This document shows positions 27,967-35,749 of a DNA stretch of 64,000 nucleotides, piece after piece. Each line of letters starts with the position of its first letter. Position 1 is the stretch's first letter. The DNA is taken from the NCBI GenBank assembly GCA_041191405.1, contig JBEEOW010000008.1:72901-136900 (forward strand), written 5' to 3'. A model generated the notes under the pieces. That model was given only the letters and a program-made list of their open reading frames with translations, made no database searches and was not told where the DNA came from. This DNA comes from JBEEOW01 sp041191405 (GTDB lineage: Bacteria; Bacteroidota; Bacteroidia; Cytophagales; UBA9547). Both the position numbers and the translations under genes were made by a program.

Positions 27967-28632
27967 TTACAATTTATTTGAACCATGAAAATCGTTTAAT
28001 TTTTTATTTAAAACTTCTTGATAAATATTGTTTTTAACAATCATTAAATAATATGAGTCTCCACCCGAATCTAGAAACAAAAGTTTTAATTCATGCGGAG
28101 TTAAATCTTTGTCAATAGTTTTGAAAAGTTTAATTACAAAATCACCATTGTTTAAATCTTTATTTTTATGCTTTTCCCTTAGTACATTAGCATATTTCCA
28201 TGAAATTTCTTTGTTAATTTGTTGAGATATAAATTCTTGAATTTCAAATTCGTTTTCTTCACCTCGCCAATCAATTACCAAACCTAGTTCTTTTAATTCT
28301 GCAAATTCAATCAAAATATCAATTGGTCTGCTAGTACTATTTTTTTCTTTTAAGTATGAATTGTAAAATGCAACAAATTCATTTTCATGTTTTTGAAACA
28401 GAATTTTACCTACTTCTAAAAATGCTGGTTTGTTTAGGTTTTCAGGTTTGTCAAAATATTTTTCTACAAAATACATGAAAGCAAAGCATAAAATAACATC
28501 AATTATTGACCCATAAATTTCGCCAAAATATTTAAAAACGAAGTATAATAAGGCTATAAATGGAATGCCGAATATTGCTGTTTTCCATATTATTAAGAAC
28601 AGAAATTTAAGTAGGTCTTTTTTGAGTGACAT
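27967..28632 (-). CDS. Membrane-anchored protein of unknown function
   Basis: This 221-residue protein is not recognised. Two closely spaced hydrophobic segments (about residues 9-30 and 38-55) anchor a mostly charged C-terminal domain (about 65-221) that is probably cytoplasmic. The domain is rich in Lys, Glu and Asn and shows no catalytic motif. It lies 58 bases upstream of the SDR gene on the same strand, and a terminator hairpin follows the gene that lies before it. Confidence 0.7.
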   Translation of the reverse strand: MSLKKDLLKFLFLIIWKTAIFGIPFIALLYFVFKYFGEIYGSIIDVILCFAFMYFVEKYFDKPENLNKPAFLEVGKILFQKHENEFVAFYNSYLKEKNSTSRPIDILIEFAELKELGLVIDWRGEENEFEIQEFISQQINKEISWKYANVLREKHKNKDLNNGDFVIKLFKTIDKDLTPHELKLLFLDSGGDSYYLMIVKNNIYQEVLNKKLNDFHGSNKL

Positions 28633-28651
28633 TGAATTGTATTTAGCAAAA

Positions 28652-28686
28652 AAAATCTGACAGGTTTCAAAAACCTGTCAGATTTT
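28652..28686 (-). terminator. Terminator of the glutaryl-CoA dehydrogenase gene
   Basis: A perfect 16-bp stem (AAAATCTGACAGGTTT with its complement) has a 3-base loop. It starts 6 bases past the dehydrogenase stop on the minus strand and ends in a T-run. Confidence 0.85.
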
Positions 28687-28692
28687 AAAAAT

Positions 28693-29871
28693 TTATGCAA
28701 AAGCAGGAATGCCAGTTATTTCGTTTCCTAAGATAAGTAAGTGTATGTCGTGTGTGCCCTCGTAAGTTACAACCGATTCAAGATTTGCCATGTGTCGCAT
28801 AATTGGGTAATCACCTGTAATGCCCATTGCACCTAAAATTTGACGAGCCTCTCTTGCAATTTCAAGTGCCATGTGCACATTGTTTCTTTTAGCTAAAGAA
28901 ATTTGTGCAGTGGTTGCTTTACCTGCAATTTTCAATGTTCCTAATCTCCAACAAACTAGTTGTGCTTTGGTAATTTCGGATAGCATTTCAGCTAATTTCT
29001 TTTGAATTAATTGAAATGAAGCTATTGGTTTATCGAATTGAATACGTTCTAAAGCATATTTTTTAGCAACATCATAACATTCCATTGCTGCGCCGAGCGC
29101 TCCCCAAGCTATTCCATATCTTGCAGAATCTAAGCACATTAATGGTGCACCTAAACCATTTTTACCAGGTAATAAATTTTCTTTTGGCACTTTTACATTA
29201 TCAAATACAAGTTCTCCTGTAGCACTTGCTCTTAAAGACCATTTATTATGCGTTTCGGGAGTTGTAAAACCTTCCATTCCACGTTCAACTATCAATCCGT
29301 GAATTCTACCAGCTTCATTTTTTGCCCAAACAACTGCAATTTCAGCAAAAGGAGCATTTGAAATCCACATTTTGCTACCATTTAATAAATAATGGTCGCC
29401 CATATCTTTAAAATTAGTAAGCATTCCGCTTGGGTTTGAACCATGATTAGGTTCTGTTAAACCGAAACAGCCTAAAAATTCCCCTGAAGCTAATTTGGGT
29501 AAGTATTTTCTTTTTTGTTCTTCACTACCAAAAGTATAAATAGGGTACATTACTAAAGAGCCTTGTACTGAGGCAGTTGAACGCATTCCTGAATCAGCAC
29601 GTTCAAGTTCTTGCATTGCTAATCCGTAAGAAATATAATCCAATCCGCCACCGCCATATTCAGTCGGTACAAACGGACCAAAAACACCAACATTACCAAA
29701 TTCTTTTACCAAATGACGAGGAAATTGCGCTTTTTGGCAATATTCTTCAATAATTGGTTTGATGTGAACATTTGCAAAATTTCGTACAGTATCACGTACC
29801 AATTTTTGCTCATCCGAGAGCAAATCATCTAACTGATAAAAATCAGGTGCCTCAAACTCGTAGGTTGCCAT
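28693..29871 (-). CDS. gcdH: Acyl-CoA dehydrogenase, probable glutaryl-CoA dehydrogenase
   Basis: This 392-residue FAD enzyme is predicted to oxidise and decarboxylate glutaryl-CoA to crotonyl-CoA in lysine and tryptophan breakdown. Family marks are 'RSTASVQGSLVMYPI', 'GCFGLTEPNHGSNPSGM' around the flavin, 'RYGIAWGALGAAMECYD' and 'TYEGTHDIHLLILGNEITG', where the Glu of 'YEGT' is the catalytic base. The length fits glutaryl-CoA dehydrogenase. It is divergent from tryptophan 2,3-dioxygenase, supporting a joint catabolic role. The enzymes between kynurenine and glutaryl-CoA are not in the window. Confidence 0.88.
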   Translation of the reverse strand: MATYEFEAPDFYQLDDLLSDEQKLVRDTVRNFANVHIKPIIEEYCQKAQFPRHLVKEFGNVGVFGPFVPTEYGGGGLDYISYGLAMQELERADSGMRSTASVQGSLVMYPIYTFGSEEQKRKYLPKLASGEFLGCFGLTEPNHGSNPSGMLTNFKDMGDHYLLNGSKMWISNAPFAEIAVVWAKNEAGRIHGLIVERGMEGFTTPETHNKWSLRASATGELVFDNVKVPKENLLPGKNGLGAPLMCLDSARYGIAWGALGAAMECYDVAKKYALERIQFDKPIASFQLIQKKLAEMLSEITKAQLVCWRLGTLKIAGKATTAQISLAKRNNVHMALEIAREARQILGAMGITGDYPIMRHMANLESVVTYEGTHDIHLLILGNEITGIPAFA

Positions 29872-29942
29872 CGCTTTATTTGTTTTTGGTGTAATTTAAT
29901 AACATTTTTGTAACGTAAAACTATACTATTAAGTTTTTAGTA

Positions 29943-30005
29943 AGATTTAAGATGTGAGATTATAGATTTTAGACTTAAGATTAAAGACTTAAGACTTAAG
30001 ATAAA
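29943..30005. repeat. Nine-unit 7-bp periodic array between gcdH and kynA
   Basis: Nine in-phase heptamers, all starting AGA: AGATTTA, AGATGTG, AGATTAT, AGATTTT, AGACTTA, AGATTAA, AGACTTA, AGACTTA, AGATAAA. This is one of the clearest arrays in the window. Confidence 0.85.
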
Positions 30006-30031
30006 TTTTATAATTTAATGATAAGGATGTA

Positions 30032-30080
30032 ACTCTTTACTGACAACTGATTACCGACAACTGACTACTGACCACTCAAA
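30032..30080. repeat. Seven-unit 7-bp periodic array abutting the kynA start
   Basis: Seven in-phase heptamers: ACTCTTT, ACTGACA, ACTGATT, ACCGACA, ACTGACT, ACTGACC, ACTCAAA. The array ends one base before the dioxygenase ATG, so it replaces the normal ribosome-binding region. Confidence 0.85.
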
Positions 30081-30081
30081 T

Positions 30082-31032
30082 ATGCAACAACCAGATAATG
30101 AGCAACAAATTCTAGCTCAACTACAAGAACGTTTTTCTAAAGATGGACAAGATTTAAACTCTTATCTGCAAGGATTGTATCATACGCAGTATTTAACTTA
30201 TTGGGATTATATTCATTTAGATACTCTTTTAAGTTTACAAAATCCCAAAACGGCTTTTCCTGACGAACAAATATTTGTTGTTTATCATCAAATTGCTGAA
30301 TTATATTTTAAACTTATTCTTTTCGAAATCAAACATATTGGTTTAGAATTAAATGCCCAAAGTTTTATTACTCGCTTGGATAGAGTTAATAAATATTGGG
30401 AACAAATAATGAGTTCATTTGATGATGTAATTGGTAGTATTTCAAAGCAAGAATTTGGTCAATTCAGAACTGCATTAATGCCAGCTAGTGGTTTCCAATC
30501 GGCTCAATTTAGAGAAATTGAAATGGCAAGCACAAAAATGAATTTTTTAGTTGATAAAGAAAATAGAGAAAATCTAGTTACAAACACAGATGTAGCTGGG
30601 GATTTATATGAAAATATTTACTGGAAAAAAGGGTCAATAGATTCTCGTACGGGAAATAAAACCTTGACTTTGATTCAGTTTGAAGAAAAATATGATGATT
30701 ATTTGAAAATTCAAGCACTGAAATTTAAAGAAAATAATTTGTTAGCATTGATTGATAAAATATCATTTTCGGAAGAGGAGTGGAGTGTTGCAAAAAAAGG
30801 ACTTCGTCATTTAGATGAGGTAGTAAATATTCGTTTTGCATTAATTCATTACAAAGCCGCTGTAAAACATTTAAGTCAAAAACCTAAAGATAAGCATTCA
30901 ACAGGAGGTACAAATTGGCAAGGATATTTACCTCCACGTTTTCAAAAAGTAATATTTTTCCCTCATTTATGGACTGATGAGGAATTAAATAACTGGGGAA
31001 AATCATTTATTGAAGGTGTAATTGCAAGTTGA
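30082..31032 (+). CDS. kynA: Tryptophan 2,3-dioxygenase
   Basis: This 316-residue cytoplasmic haem enzyme is predicted to open the indole ring of tryptophan to give N-formylkynurenine. Family marks are 'YLTYWDYIHLDTLLSLQNP', 'DEQIFVVYHQIAELYFKLILFEI' (with the active-site His), 'LMPASGFQSAQFREIE' and 'STGGTNWQGYLPPRFQKVIFFPHLW'. Length is typical of the Bacteroidota branch. The start codon is immediately preceded by a seven-unit 7-bp repeat and no Shine-Dalgarno sequence is visible. Divergent from glutaryl-CoA dehydrogenase. Confidence 0.95.
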   Translation: MQQPDNEQQILAQLQERFSKDGQDLNSYLQGLYHTQYLTYWDYIHLDTLLSLQNPKTAFPDEQIFVVYHQIAELYFKLILFEIKHIGLELNAQSFITRLDRVNKYWEQIMSSFDDVIGSISKQEFGQFRTALMPASGFQSAQFREIEMASTKMNFLVDKENRENLVTNTDVAGDLYENIYWKKGSIDSRTGNKTLTLIQFEEKYDDYLKIQALKFKENNLLALIDKISFSEEEWSVAKKGLRHLDEVVNIRFALIHYKAAVKHLSQKPKDKHSTGGTNWQGYLPPRFQKVIFFPHLWTDEELNNWGKSFIEGVIAS

Positions 31033-31075
31033 ATTGAAATTATTGTTAAATTGGCAGTAATAATATTTTAATTCC

Positions 31076-32917
31076 TTGCTTAGAACAATTCTTTACATAT
31101 CATTATCCCTTTTTTTAACTGCAAATTCATTTGCACAGAGCCTTGTTTGTCAAAAAAAATGGTATGATATTGAAAAAAAACAATTAAAAGAAGAGTATCA
31201 AGTATTATCAAAACAGAAGAATGTTTTGAATGGCTTTTATAATGCTTATTTTCAGAATGGAAATAGAAAAATAGAAGGCTTATATATTAATAATTTACCC
31301 GAAGGCGTTTGGAAATATTTTTTTGAAAATGGCAAAGTTAAATCCTCTGGTTTTTACAAAAATGGAAAATCAGATGGAGTTTGGTCATATTATTTTGAAT
31401 CTGGTTTGCTTAAAATGAAAGGTAAATTAGTAAATGGGAAAAAAGATAGCTTATGGACTTTTTATTACGAAAACGGATATCCACAATCAGAAGGGTATTA
31501 TGAAAATGACACTGCGATAGCCGAATGGAAGTATTTTTATGATGATGGAAAACTTAAATCTAAAACCTATTTAGTGGCTGGTTCAGGTTGGGTAAAAGAA
31601 TATTATCCAAGTGGTAATATCAAATCTGAAGGTTTAATGAATAATAATTTAGCAGATAGTGTATGGACACATTACCATGAAAACGGTGCGATTAAGGCTC
31701 GAGGATATGAACGTAAAGGTTTGAAAGAAGGTGAATGGGTGTATTTTTACTCAAATGGAGTATTGTCGGCTAAAGGATATTATGCTCAAAATAAACAAGT
31801 TGGACATTGGAAGTATTTTTATGAAAATACCAATGTTAGTTTAGAAGGAGATTTGAAATCAGGAGTAAAAGAAGGCGAATGGTTTTCTTACTATCAATTA
31901 GGAGCGCTAAAAAGTGAAACTGTTTATTCTGCAGGTGATGGACCTTATAAAGAGTACTATCCAAATAATAAACTTAAAATAACAGGTTATATTAAGCAAG
32001 AAAAAGCCGAAGGTACTTGGTTATATTACGATGAAAATGGTAAACAAGAAGGGATTTGTAATTTTAAAGATGGAGAAGGTTGGTATAAAGGATTTTTTCC
32101 GAATGGTAAATTAAAAATGGAAGGGATGATTAAGGATGGAGTTAGGGTAGGTTCTTGGAAAATTTATGACTCAGACCAAGAATTAGCTGGCTACTTTAAA
32201 GCATTTTACGACAAAGAACCTCTTGAACAAGATTTAAAAATTAAAGAAGAAATAAAAGATTCAAACCAAGTTCAAGTAAAAGTTCCACCCAAAAAAGAAG
32301 TAACGGATGGTTTTAAACCCAAAAAAACAAAAAGGAAAATATTTTTCAATCCATCTTTAAATCGATATAACTCTTTAATAATAAGTGTAAACCCTTTTGC
32401 AATAATGCGAAGCTCTTTACCATTTTATTTGGAATATTATAATCAAGAAAGGTTTGGCGTTGAATTAATGGGAGTGGTGCATAAAGTTCCTTTTTTTGAT
32501 GATCCTCAAACTTTACCTGCAAATAAAGTTTTTAGTAATGGTAGTGAATTATCAGTTAAGTTGAAATTTTACAAAAGAAACAGTGATTTAGGAATGATGT
32601 ATTTTGCACATTCATTAAGATACAAAACATTAGAATATGGTTCATATATTGCCGAAAACTCTACAGATATCCCCGAATTATTTACTTTGAATCAACAAAC
32701 ATATAGTTATTCTTTTTTGATAGGAGATAGGTTTGTGAGAGCTACTGATAAACCCGGAATTACATTTGATATTTATACAGGCTTAGGCTTAGGTTATAGG
32801 TTGCTTGATAAAGAAATTAAGGCTGGAACTTATACTGAAAAAGTATTTTATGGTATTGTTAAAAAAGGTGTTTTTATTCCTTTTAATTTTGGTTTCAATG
32901 TTGGCTATATATTCTAA
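31076..32917 (+). CDS. Secreted MORN-repeat protein with C-terminal beta-rich domain
   Basis: This 613-residue protein appears to start at TTG. A stop codon lies five codons upstream, no ATG precedes the signal peptide 'ILYISLSLFLTANSFAQ', and so a non-ATG start is needed. Residues about 50-370 hold roughly a dozen MORN_2/YwqK-type repeats ('G.W.YYYENG.LK..G.Y..G....'). A charged linker (about 375-425, 'KVPPKKEV') leads to a C-terminal domain (about 430-613) with alternating strands ('SLIISVNPFAIMRSSLPFYLEYY') that may be a small outer-membrane barrel. Bacteroidota carry many such proteins, often called antitoxin-like by annotation pipelines, but no toxin lies nearby. Function unknown. Confidence 0.85.
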   Translation: MLRTILYISLSLFLTANSFAQSLVCQKKWYDIEKKQLKEEYQVLSKQKNVLNGFYNAYFQNGNRKIEGLYINNLPEGVWKYFFENGKVKSSGFYKNGKSDGVWSYYFESGLLKMKGKLVNGKKDSLWTFYYENGYPQSEGYYENDTAIAEWKYFYDDGKLKSKTYLVAGSGWVKEYYPSGNIKSEGLMNNNLADSVWTHYHENGAIKARGYERKGLKEGEWVYFYSNGVLSAKGYYAQNKQVGHWKYFYENTNVSLEGDLKSGVKEGEWFSYYQLGALKSETVYSAGDGPYKEYYPNNKLKITGYIKQEKAEGTWLYYDENGKQEGICNFKDGEGWYKGFFPNGKLKMEGMIKDGVRVGSWKIYDSDQELAGYFKAFYDKEPLEQDLKIKEEIKDSNQVQVKVPPKKEVTDGFKPKKTKRKIFFNPSLNRYNSLIISVNPFAIMRSSLPFYLEYYNQERFGVELMGVVHKVPFFDDPQTLPANKVFSNGSELSVKLKFYKRNSDLGMMYFAHSLRYKTLEYGSYIAENSTDIPELFTLNQQTYSYSFLIGDRFVRATDKPGITFDIYTGLGLGYRLLDKEIKAGTYTEKVFYGIVKKGVFIPFNFGFNVGYIF

Positions 32918-32923
32918 TATCTA

Positions 32924-33394
32924 ATGATTTATATATTTACAGATGGTTCTTCAAGAGGTAATCCTGGTAAAGGAGGGTTTGGGGTTGTATTAATATCTGG
33001 TCCGCATAGAAAAGAATTAAGCAAAGGTTTTAAGTTAACTACCAATAACCGAATGGAACTTTTGGCTGCTATTGAAGGCTTAGAATGTTTAAAAGCCGAT
33101 GGAATGGAAGTAACACTTGTATCTGATTCTAAATACGTTGTAGATGCAGTTGAAAAAGGTTGGTTAACTAAGTGGTTGCGAACAAATTTTGCAGGAGGTA
33201 AAAAAAATGCCGATTTATGGATTCGATTTAGTAGAGCATACAAGCGACACAAAGTAAAAATGCAATGGGTTAAAGGGCATAACGGTCACCCAGAAAATGA
33301 ACGTTGCGACCAATTAGCAGTAGCCGCAGCAATGGGATCAAATCTATTAGATGATTTTGGTTTTTTATCTGAACAAAATACGTTGGGATTATAG
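32924..33394 (+). CDS. rnhA: Ribonuclease HI
   Basis: This 156-residue enzyme cleaves the RNA strand of RNA-DNA hybrids. The catalytic acids are visible as D7 ('IFTDGSSRGNPG'), E45 ('NNRMEL'), D68 ('VSDSKYVV') and D129 ('ERCDQLA'), with the loop His at 119 ('WVKGHNGH'). All active-site residues are present and length is normal. The gene follows the MORN protein by 6 bases and is probably cotranscribed with it. Its stop codon starts a 7-bp repeat. Confidence 0.96.
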   Translation: MIYIFTDGSSRGNPGKGGFGVVLISGPHRKELSKGFKLTTNNRMELLAAIEGLECLKADGMEVTLVSDSKYVVDAVEKGWLTKWLRTNFAGGKKNADLWIRFSRAYKRHKVKMQWVKGHNGHPENERCDQLAVAAAMGSNLLDDFGFLSEQNTLGL

Positions 33395-33419
33395 GGAGTT
33401 TAGGGTTGAGAGTTTAGTG
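33392..33419. repeat. 7-bp periodic array at the RNase HI stop codon
   Basis: Four in-phase heptamers: TAGGGAG, TTTAGGG, TTGAGAG, TTTAGTG. The first three bases are the rnhA stop codon. Confidence 0.65.
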
Positions 33420-33527
33420 TTTTTCTGCCTTATTCTAAAAATCACAAGATGTCTTAAAGATAACTGTCACTCGGTATGAGCGACAGCGGGGAAAATTGAG
33501 GAGTAGGTATTCCAGATTAAAATCATC

Positions 33528-33866
33528 ATGAAAATTATAATTATAAGCATATTGTTATTAGCAATAATCGTATGTATATTTTTTCAGAGAAGATCTCTTT
33601 TAAATAGTAAGAATAGTCTTTTGTTTGGGATTAAATTTATGTTTATTTATTATGTGGTAGTTTTTGGAACAGGGACTATAATTTCATATTTTACCAAATC
33701 AGCTACAGGAAGCAATGTGTTGATATATTTTTTAGTTTATTCTAATATTCTTAGTATTCCAATAATAAGTATATATTTCTTTCTGTATTGGCTGTTAGTG
33801 GATAAGGCAAGTCTACAATCAAAAGCTCTTCGACATCTTCCCTTAAAAATTAACAACAAAAGTTAG
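33528..33866 (+). CDS. Small membrane protein inside an inverted-repeat cassette
   Basis: The 112-residue protein has three hydrophobic segments (about residues 2-20, 34-52 and 66-90) and a basic C-terminal tail. It is not recognised. It is the only ORF between the two inverted-repeat arms, so it is probably the cargo of that element. Candidates such as immunity or small transport proteins cannot be separated from sequence. Confidence 0.6.
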   Translation: MKIIIISILLLAIIVCIFFQRRSLLNSKNSLLFGIKFMFIYYVVVFGTGTIISYFTKSATGSNVLIYFLVYSNILSIPIISIYFFLYWLLVDKASLQSKALRHLPLKINNKS

Positions 33867-33878
33867 TAAAACGTGCTC

Positions 33879-33923
33879 ATCGGGATTTGCAATCCCGATG
33901 CCATATTAAAGGATTTTTAATCC
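33879..33923 (+). repeat. REP-like double hairpin
   Basis: ATCGGGATT-TGC-AATCCCGAT (33879-33899, perfect 9-bp stem) is followed after 11 bases by GGATT-TTT-AATCC (33911-33923). The join contains ATGCCATATTAAAGGA, identical to the left boundary of the cassette at 15390. The first hairpin appears inserted between TGCTC and that shared sequence. Confidence 0.6.
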
Positions 33924-34020
33924 ACAGTAGTCGCTCGGCTCCAGGCGAGTGACGCTTAAAAAAAGACATCTTGTCGCTTTTAGTTAAAATGCAAATTCTA
34001 ATCGCCGTTGTTGTCCAATA

Positions 34021-34076
34021 ACTCTTTAACATTAACCCTTAACTCTAAACTCTAAACCCTCAAACCCAAAACTTCT
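34021..34076. repeat. 7-bp periodic array after the phosphopantetheinyl transferase
   Basis: Eight in-phase heptamers: ACTCTTT, AACATTA, ACCCTTA, ACTCTAA, ACTCTAA, ACCCTCA, AACCCAA, AACTTCT. The array runs into the stop codon at 34075-34077. Confidence 0.75.
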
Positions 34077-34701
34077 ACTCAAACCAAGCAACAGCCATAC
34101 AAAAATCATCATAAAGTGTAAATTCTGCCTTTACTTTTTGTTGGTTTATTGTAATGTTTACATATTTTGTAGTAAGGTCAAATGCTTTGATATTGATTTT
34201 TTTGAGAGGAATACCTTTAATTTGAACTAGTTTATAGCATGCTTCTTTAATAGCCCAAGCCAAAGTTAGTTTGGTAATGTCATTATCGAAAATAAATTCT
34301 AGTTCGTTATTATTCAGAAATTTGTGTCTAACTTTATTTATTTTTTCACTAAAATATTGAATATCAATTCCTATTTCAATAGAAGAAAATGCACTTGCAA
34401 CAATGTTTTTTGTATGTGATACTGAAATATGGTTTTCATTCTCAACTAAAAAAGGTTTGCCATATTCAGTTTTTGCAATTTGCCATTGAGTACAAGTATT
34501 GTGTTTGTCAAGTAAAAATTCAATACAATGTAAATAGGTTATTTGCTGTCTTTGTCTGAGAGATTTATCTTTTACCAACCATTCAGGAGTTGAAATAAGT
34601 TTTTTGCAAACAACATCATCATTTTCGTCAATTTCCCATAAAACTATATGAATGGAATTATCATAGTTATTTTTTAGATGAATATCTTGGTATAATGGCA
34701 T
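34075..34701 (-). CDS. 4'-phosphopantetheinyl transferase superfamily protein
   Basis: This 208-residue enzyme of the Sfp/AcpT type would move phosphopantetheine from CoA to carrier proteins. The key motifs are present: 'FLVENENHISVSHTK' (about residues 84-98), the metal-binding 'GIDI' with D113, and 'WAIKEACYK' (149-157) with the Glu and Lys pair. Length is typical of the two-lobed Sfp type. No synthase or carrier gene is in the window, so the partner is unknown. It is divergent from the WD40 gene. Confidence 0.9.
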   Translation of the reverse strand: MPLYQDIHLKNNYDNSIHIVLWEIDENDDVVCKKLISTPEWLVKDKSLRQRQQITYLHCIEFLLDKHNTCTQWQIAKTEYGKPFLVENENHISVSHTKNIVASAFSSIEIGIDIQYFSEKINKVRHKFLNNNELEFIFDNDITKLTLAWAIKEACYKLVQIKGIPLKKINIKAFDLTTKYVNITINQQKVKAEFTLYDDFCMAVAWFE

Positions 34702-34719
34702 AAAAACAGCAGAACAAAT

Positions 34720-34727
34720 TATATTTG
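34720..34727 (+). promoter_or_regulatory. Candidate Bacteroidota -7 box for the WD40 gene
   Basis: TATATTTG matches TAnnTTTG and lies 36 bases before the start codon. No TTG is seen at the expected -33 position, so support is partial. Confidence 0.3.
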
Positions 34728-34763
34728 TGCAAGTTTACGAAAAACATTAACTATTGAACTATT

Positions 34764-35684
34764 ATGCCCAAAGTATTAGTTGAAAAAAAATATAATTTTA
34801 CTGGTCACCGTGATTGTGTATATACATTATGTAAAGGTTTAGTGCCAAATTTATTTTTTTCCTCTGCCGGTGATGGTATGGTGGTGCAATGGGATTTAAA
34901 TAAACCGGATTTGGGAGAGGTAATTGCCAAAGTTGAATCGTCAGTGTATTCACTTTGTTTGTTACCAATTCAAAACCAGTTGGTAATCGCAGAAAATACC
35001 CTCGGTTTGCACTTTATTGATTTATCAAATAAAGCCCAACTGAAATCTTTAAAACTAACTGATGTTAATATTTTTGATTTACAATTAGATAATAATTCAT
35101 TGTTTGTAGCCTGTAGCGATGGGGTAGTTTTTGAAATTGATGTTTTAACCTATCAAATTTTAAATAAATGGCATTTATCATCCATGAGTGCCAGAACAAT
35201 ACTAGTAGATGGTAATGAGCTATTTGTAGGTTATAGTGATAGCATAATTCGTAAAATAGATAGAATTACAAATGCTGTAATAGAGATTAAAGGTCATACA
35301 AATTCTGTTTTTTCATTAGCTTCTACACCAAATAAAAAATATTTAATTTCAGGAGGTAGAGATGCACATTTGAAAGTTTGGGATAGAGAAAATAATTTTG
35401 AATTATTTAAAGATATTCCAGCGCATTTATTTGCAATAAATAATATAGTATTTAGTAACGATGGGTTGAATTTTGCCACATGTAGTATGGATAAATCTAT
35501 AAAAGTTTGGGATTCAGTGACTTTTGATTTATTGAGAGTGATAGATAAATCACGTCATGCCGGTCATGGTACATCTATAAACAAGTTATTGTGGATAACT
35601 TTTGAGGATTTTTTGGTAAGTGCTAGTGATGATAGAAGTATATCTATCTGGAAATTAATATTTAATGAAAAAAATGTAAAGTAA
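34764..35684 (+). CDS. WD40-repeat protein
   Basis: This 306-residue protein has no signal peptide and six to seven WD40 blades that would form a beta-propeller scaffold. Clear blade ends are 'GDGMVVQWDL', 'GGRDAHLKVWDR', 'SMDKSIKVWDS' and 'SDDRSISIWKL'; 'GHTNSVFSLAS' and 'FTGHRDCVYTLC' begin blades. It probably serves as a binding platform in the cytoplasm; the partner is unknown. The DivIVA-domain gene 65 bases downstream may belong to the same functional unit, which is only positional inference. Confidence 0.88.
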   Translation: MPKVLVEKKYNFTGHRDCVYTLCKGLVPNLFFSSAGDGMVVQWDLNKPDLGEVIAKVESSVYSLCLLPIQNQLVIAENTLGLHFIDLSNKAQLKSLKLTDVNIFDLQLDNNSLFVACSDGVVFEIDVLTYQILNKWHLSSMSARTILVDGNELFVGYSDSIIRKIDRITNAVIEIKGHTNSVFSLASTPNKKYLISGGRDAHLKVWDRENNFELFKDIPAHLFAINNIVFSNDGLNFATCSMDKSIKVWDSVTFDLLRVIDKSRHAGHGTSINKLLWITFEDFLVSASDDRSISIWKLIFNEKNVK

Positions 35685-35710
35685 TACTTTATATTCTGAA
35701 ATATATTATT

Positions 35711-35718
35711 TATGTTTG
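35711..35718 (+). promoter_or_regulatory. Candidate Bacteroidota -7 box for the DivIVA-domain gene
   Basis: TATGTTTG matches TAnnTTTG 31 bases before the start codon. The -33 region lacks a clean TTG. Confidence 0.35.
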
Positions 35719-35749
35719 AGGTGTTAACCAATAACACAAAAACTCAGAC

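Larger units (their letters stand above)
33435..33983. mobile_element. Inverted-repeat-bounded cassette with a small membrane-protein gene
   Basis: The left arm (33435-33486, 'CTAAAAATCACAAGATGTCT...') and right arm (33930-33983) are imperfect reverse complements over about 50 bp, including ACAAGATGTCT exactly. Each arm contains its own small hairpin (CTGTCACTC...GAGCGACAG and GTCGCTCG...CGAGTGAC). Between them lie one ORF and two further hairpins. This looks like a non-autonomous mobile element or REP-type cassette carrying a gene. No transposase is inside it. Confidence 0.55.

Noticed and set aside
29943..30080. CRISPR-like repeat
   Set aside because: Units are 7 bp, contiguous and without spacers; no cas gene.
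31076..32917. Antitoxin of a toxin-antitoxin pair
   Set aside because: MORN_2/YwqK repeats are often labelled this way, but the protein is secreted, large and has no toxin neighbour; the next gene is RNase HI with housekeeping features.
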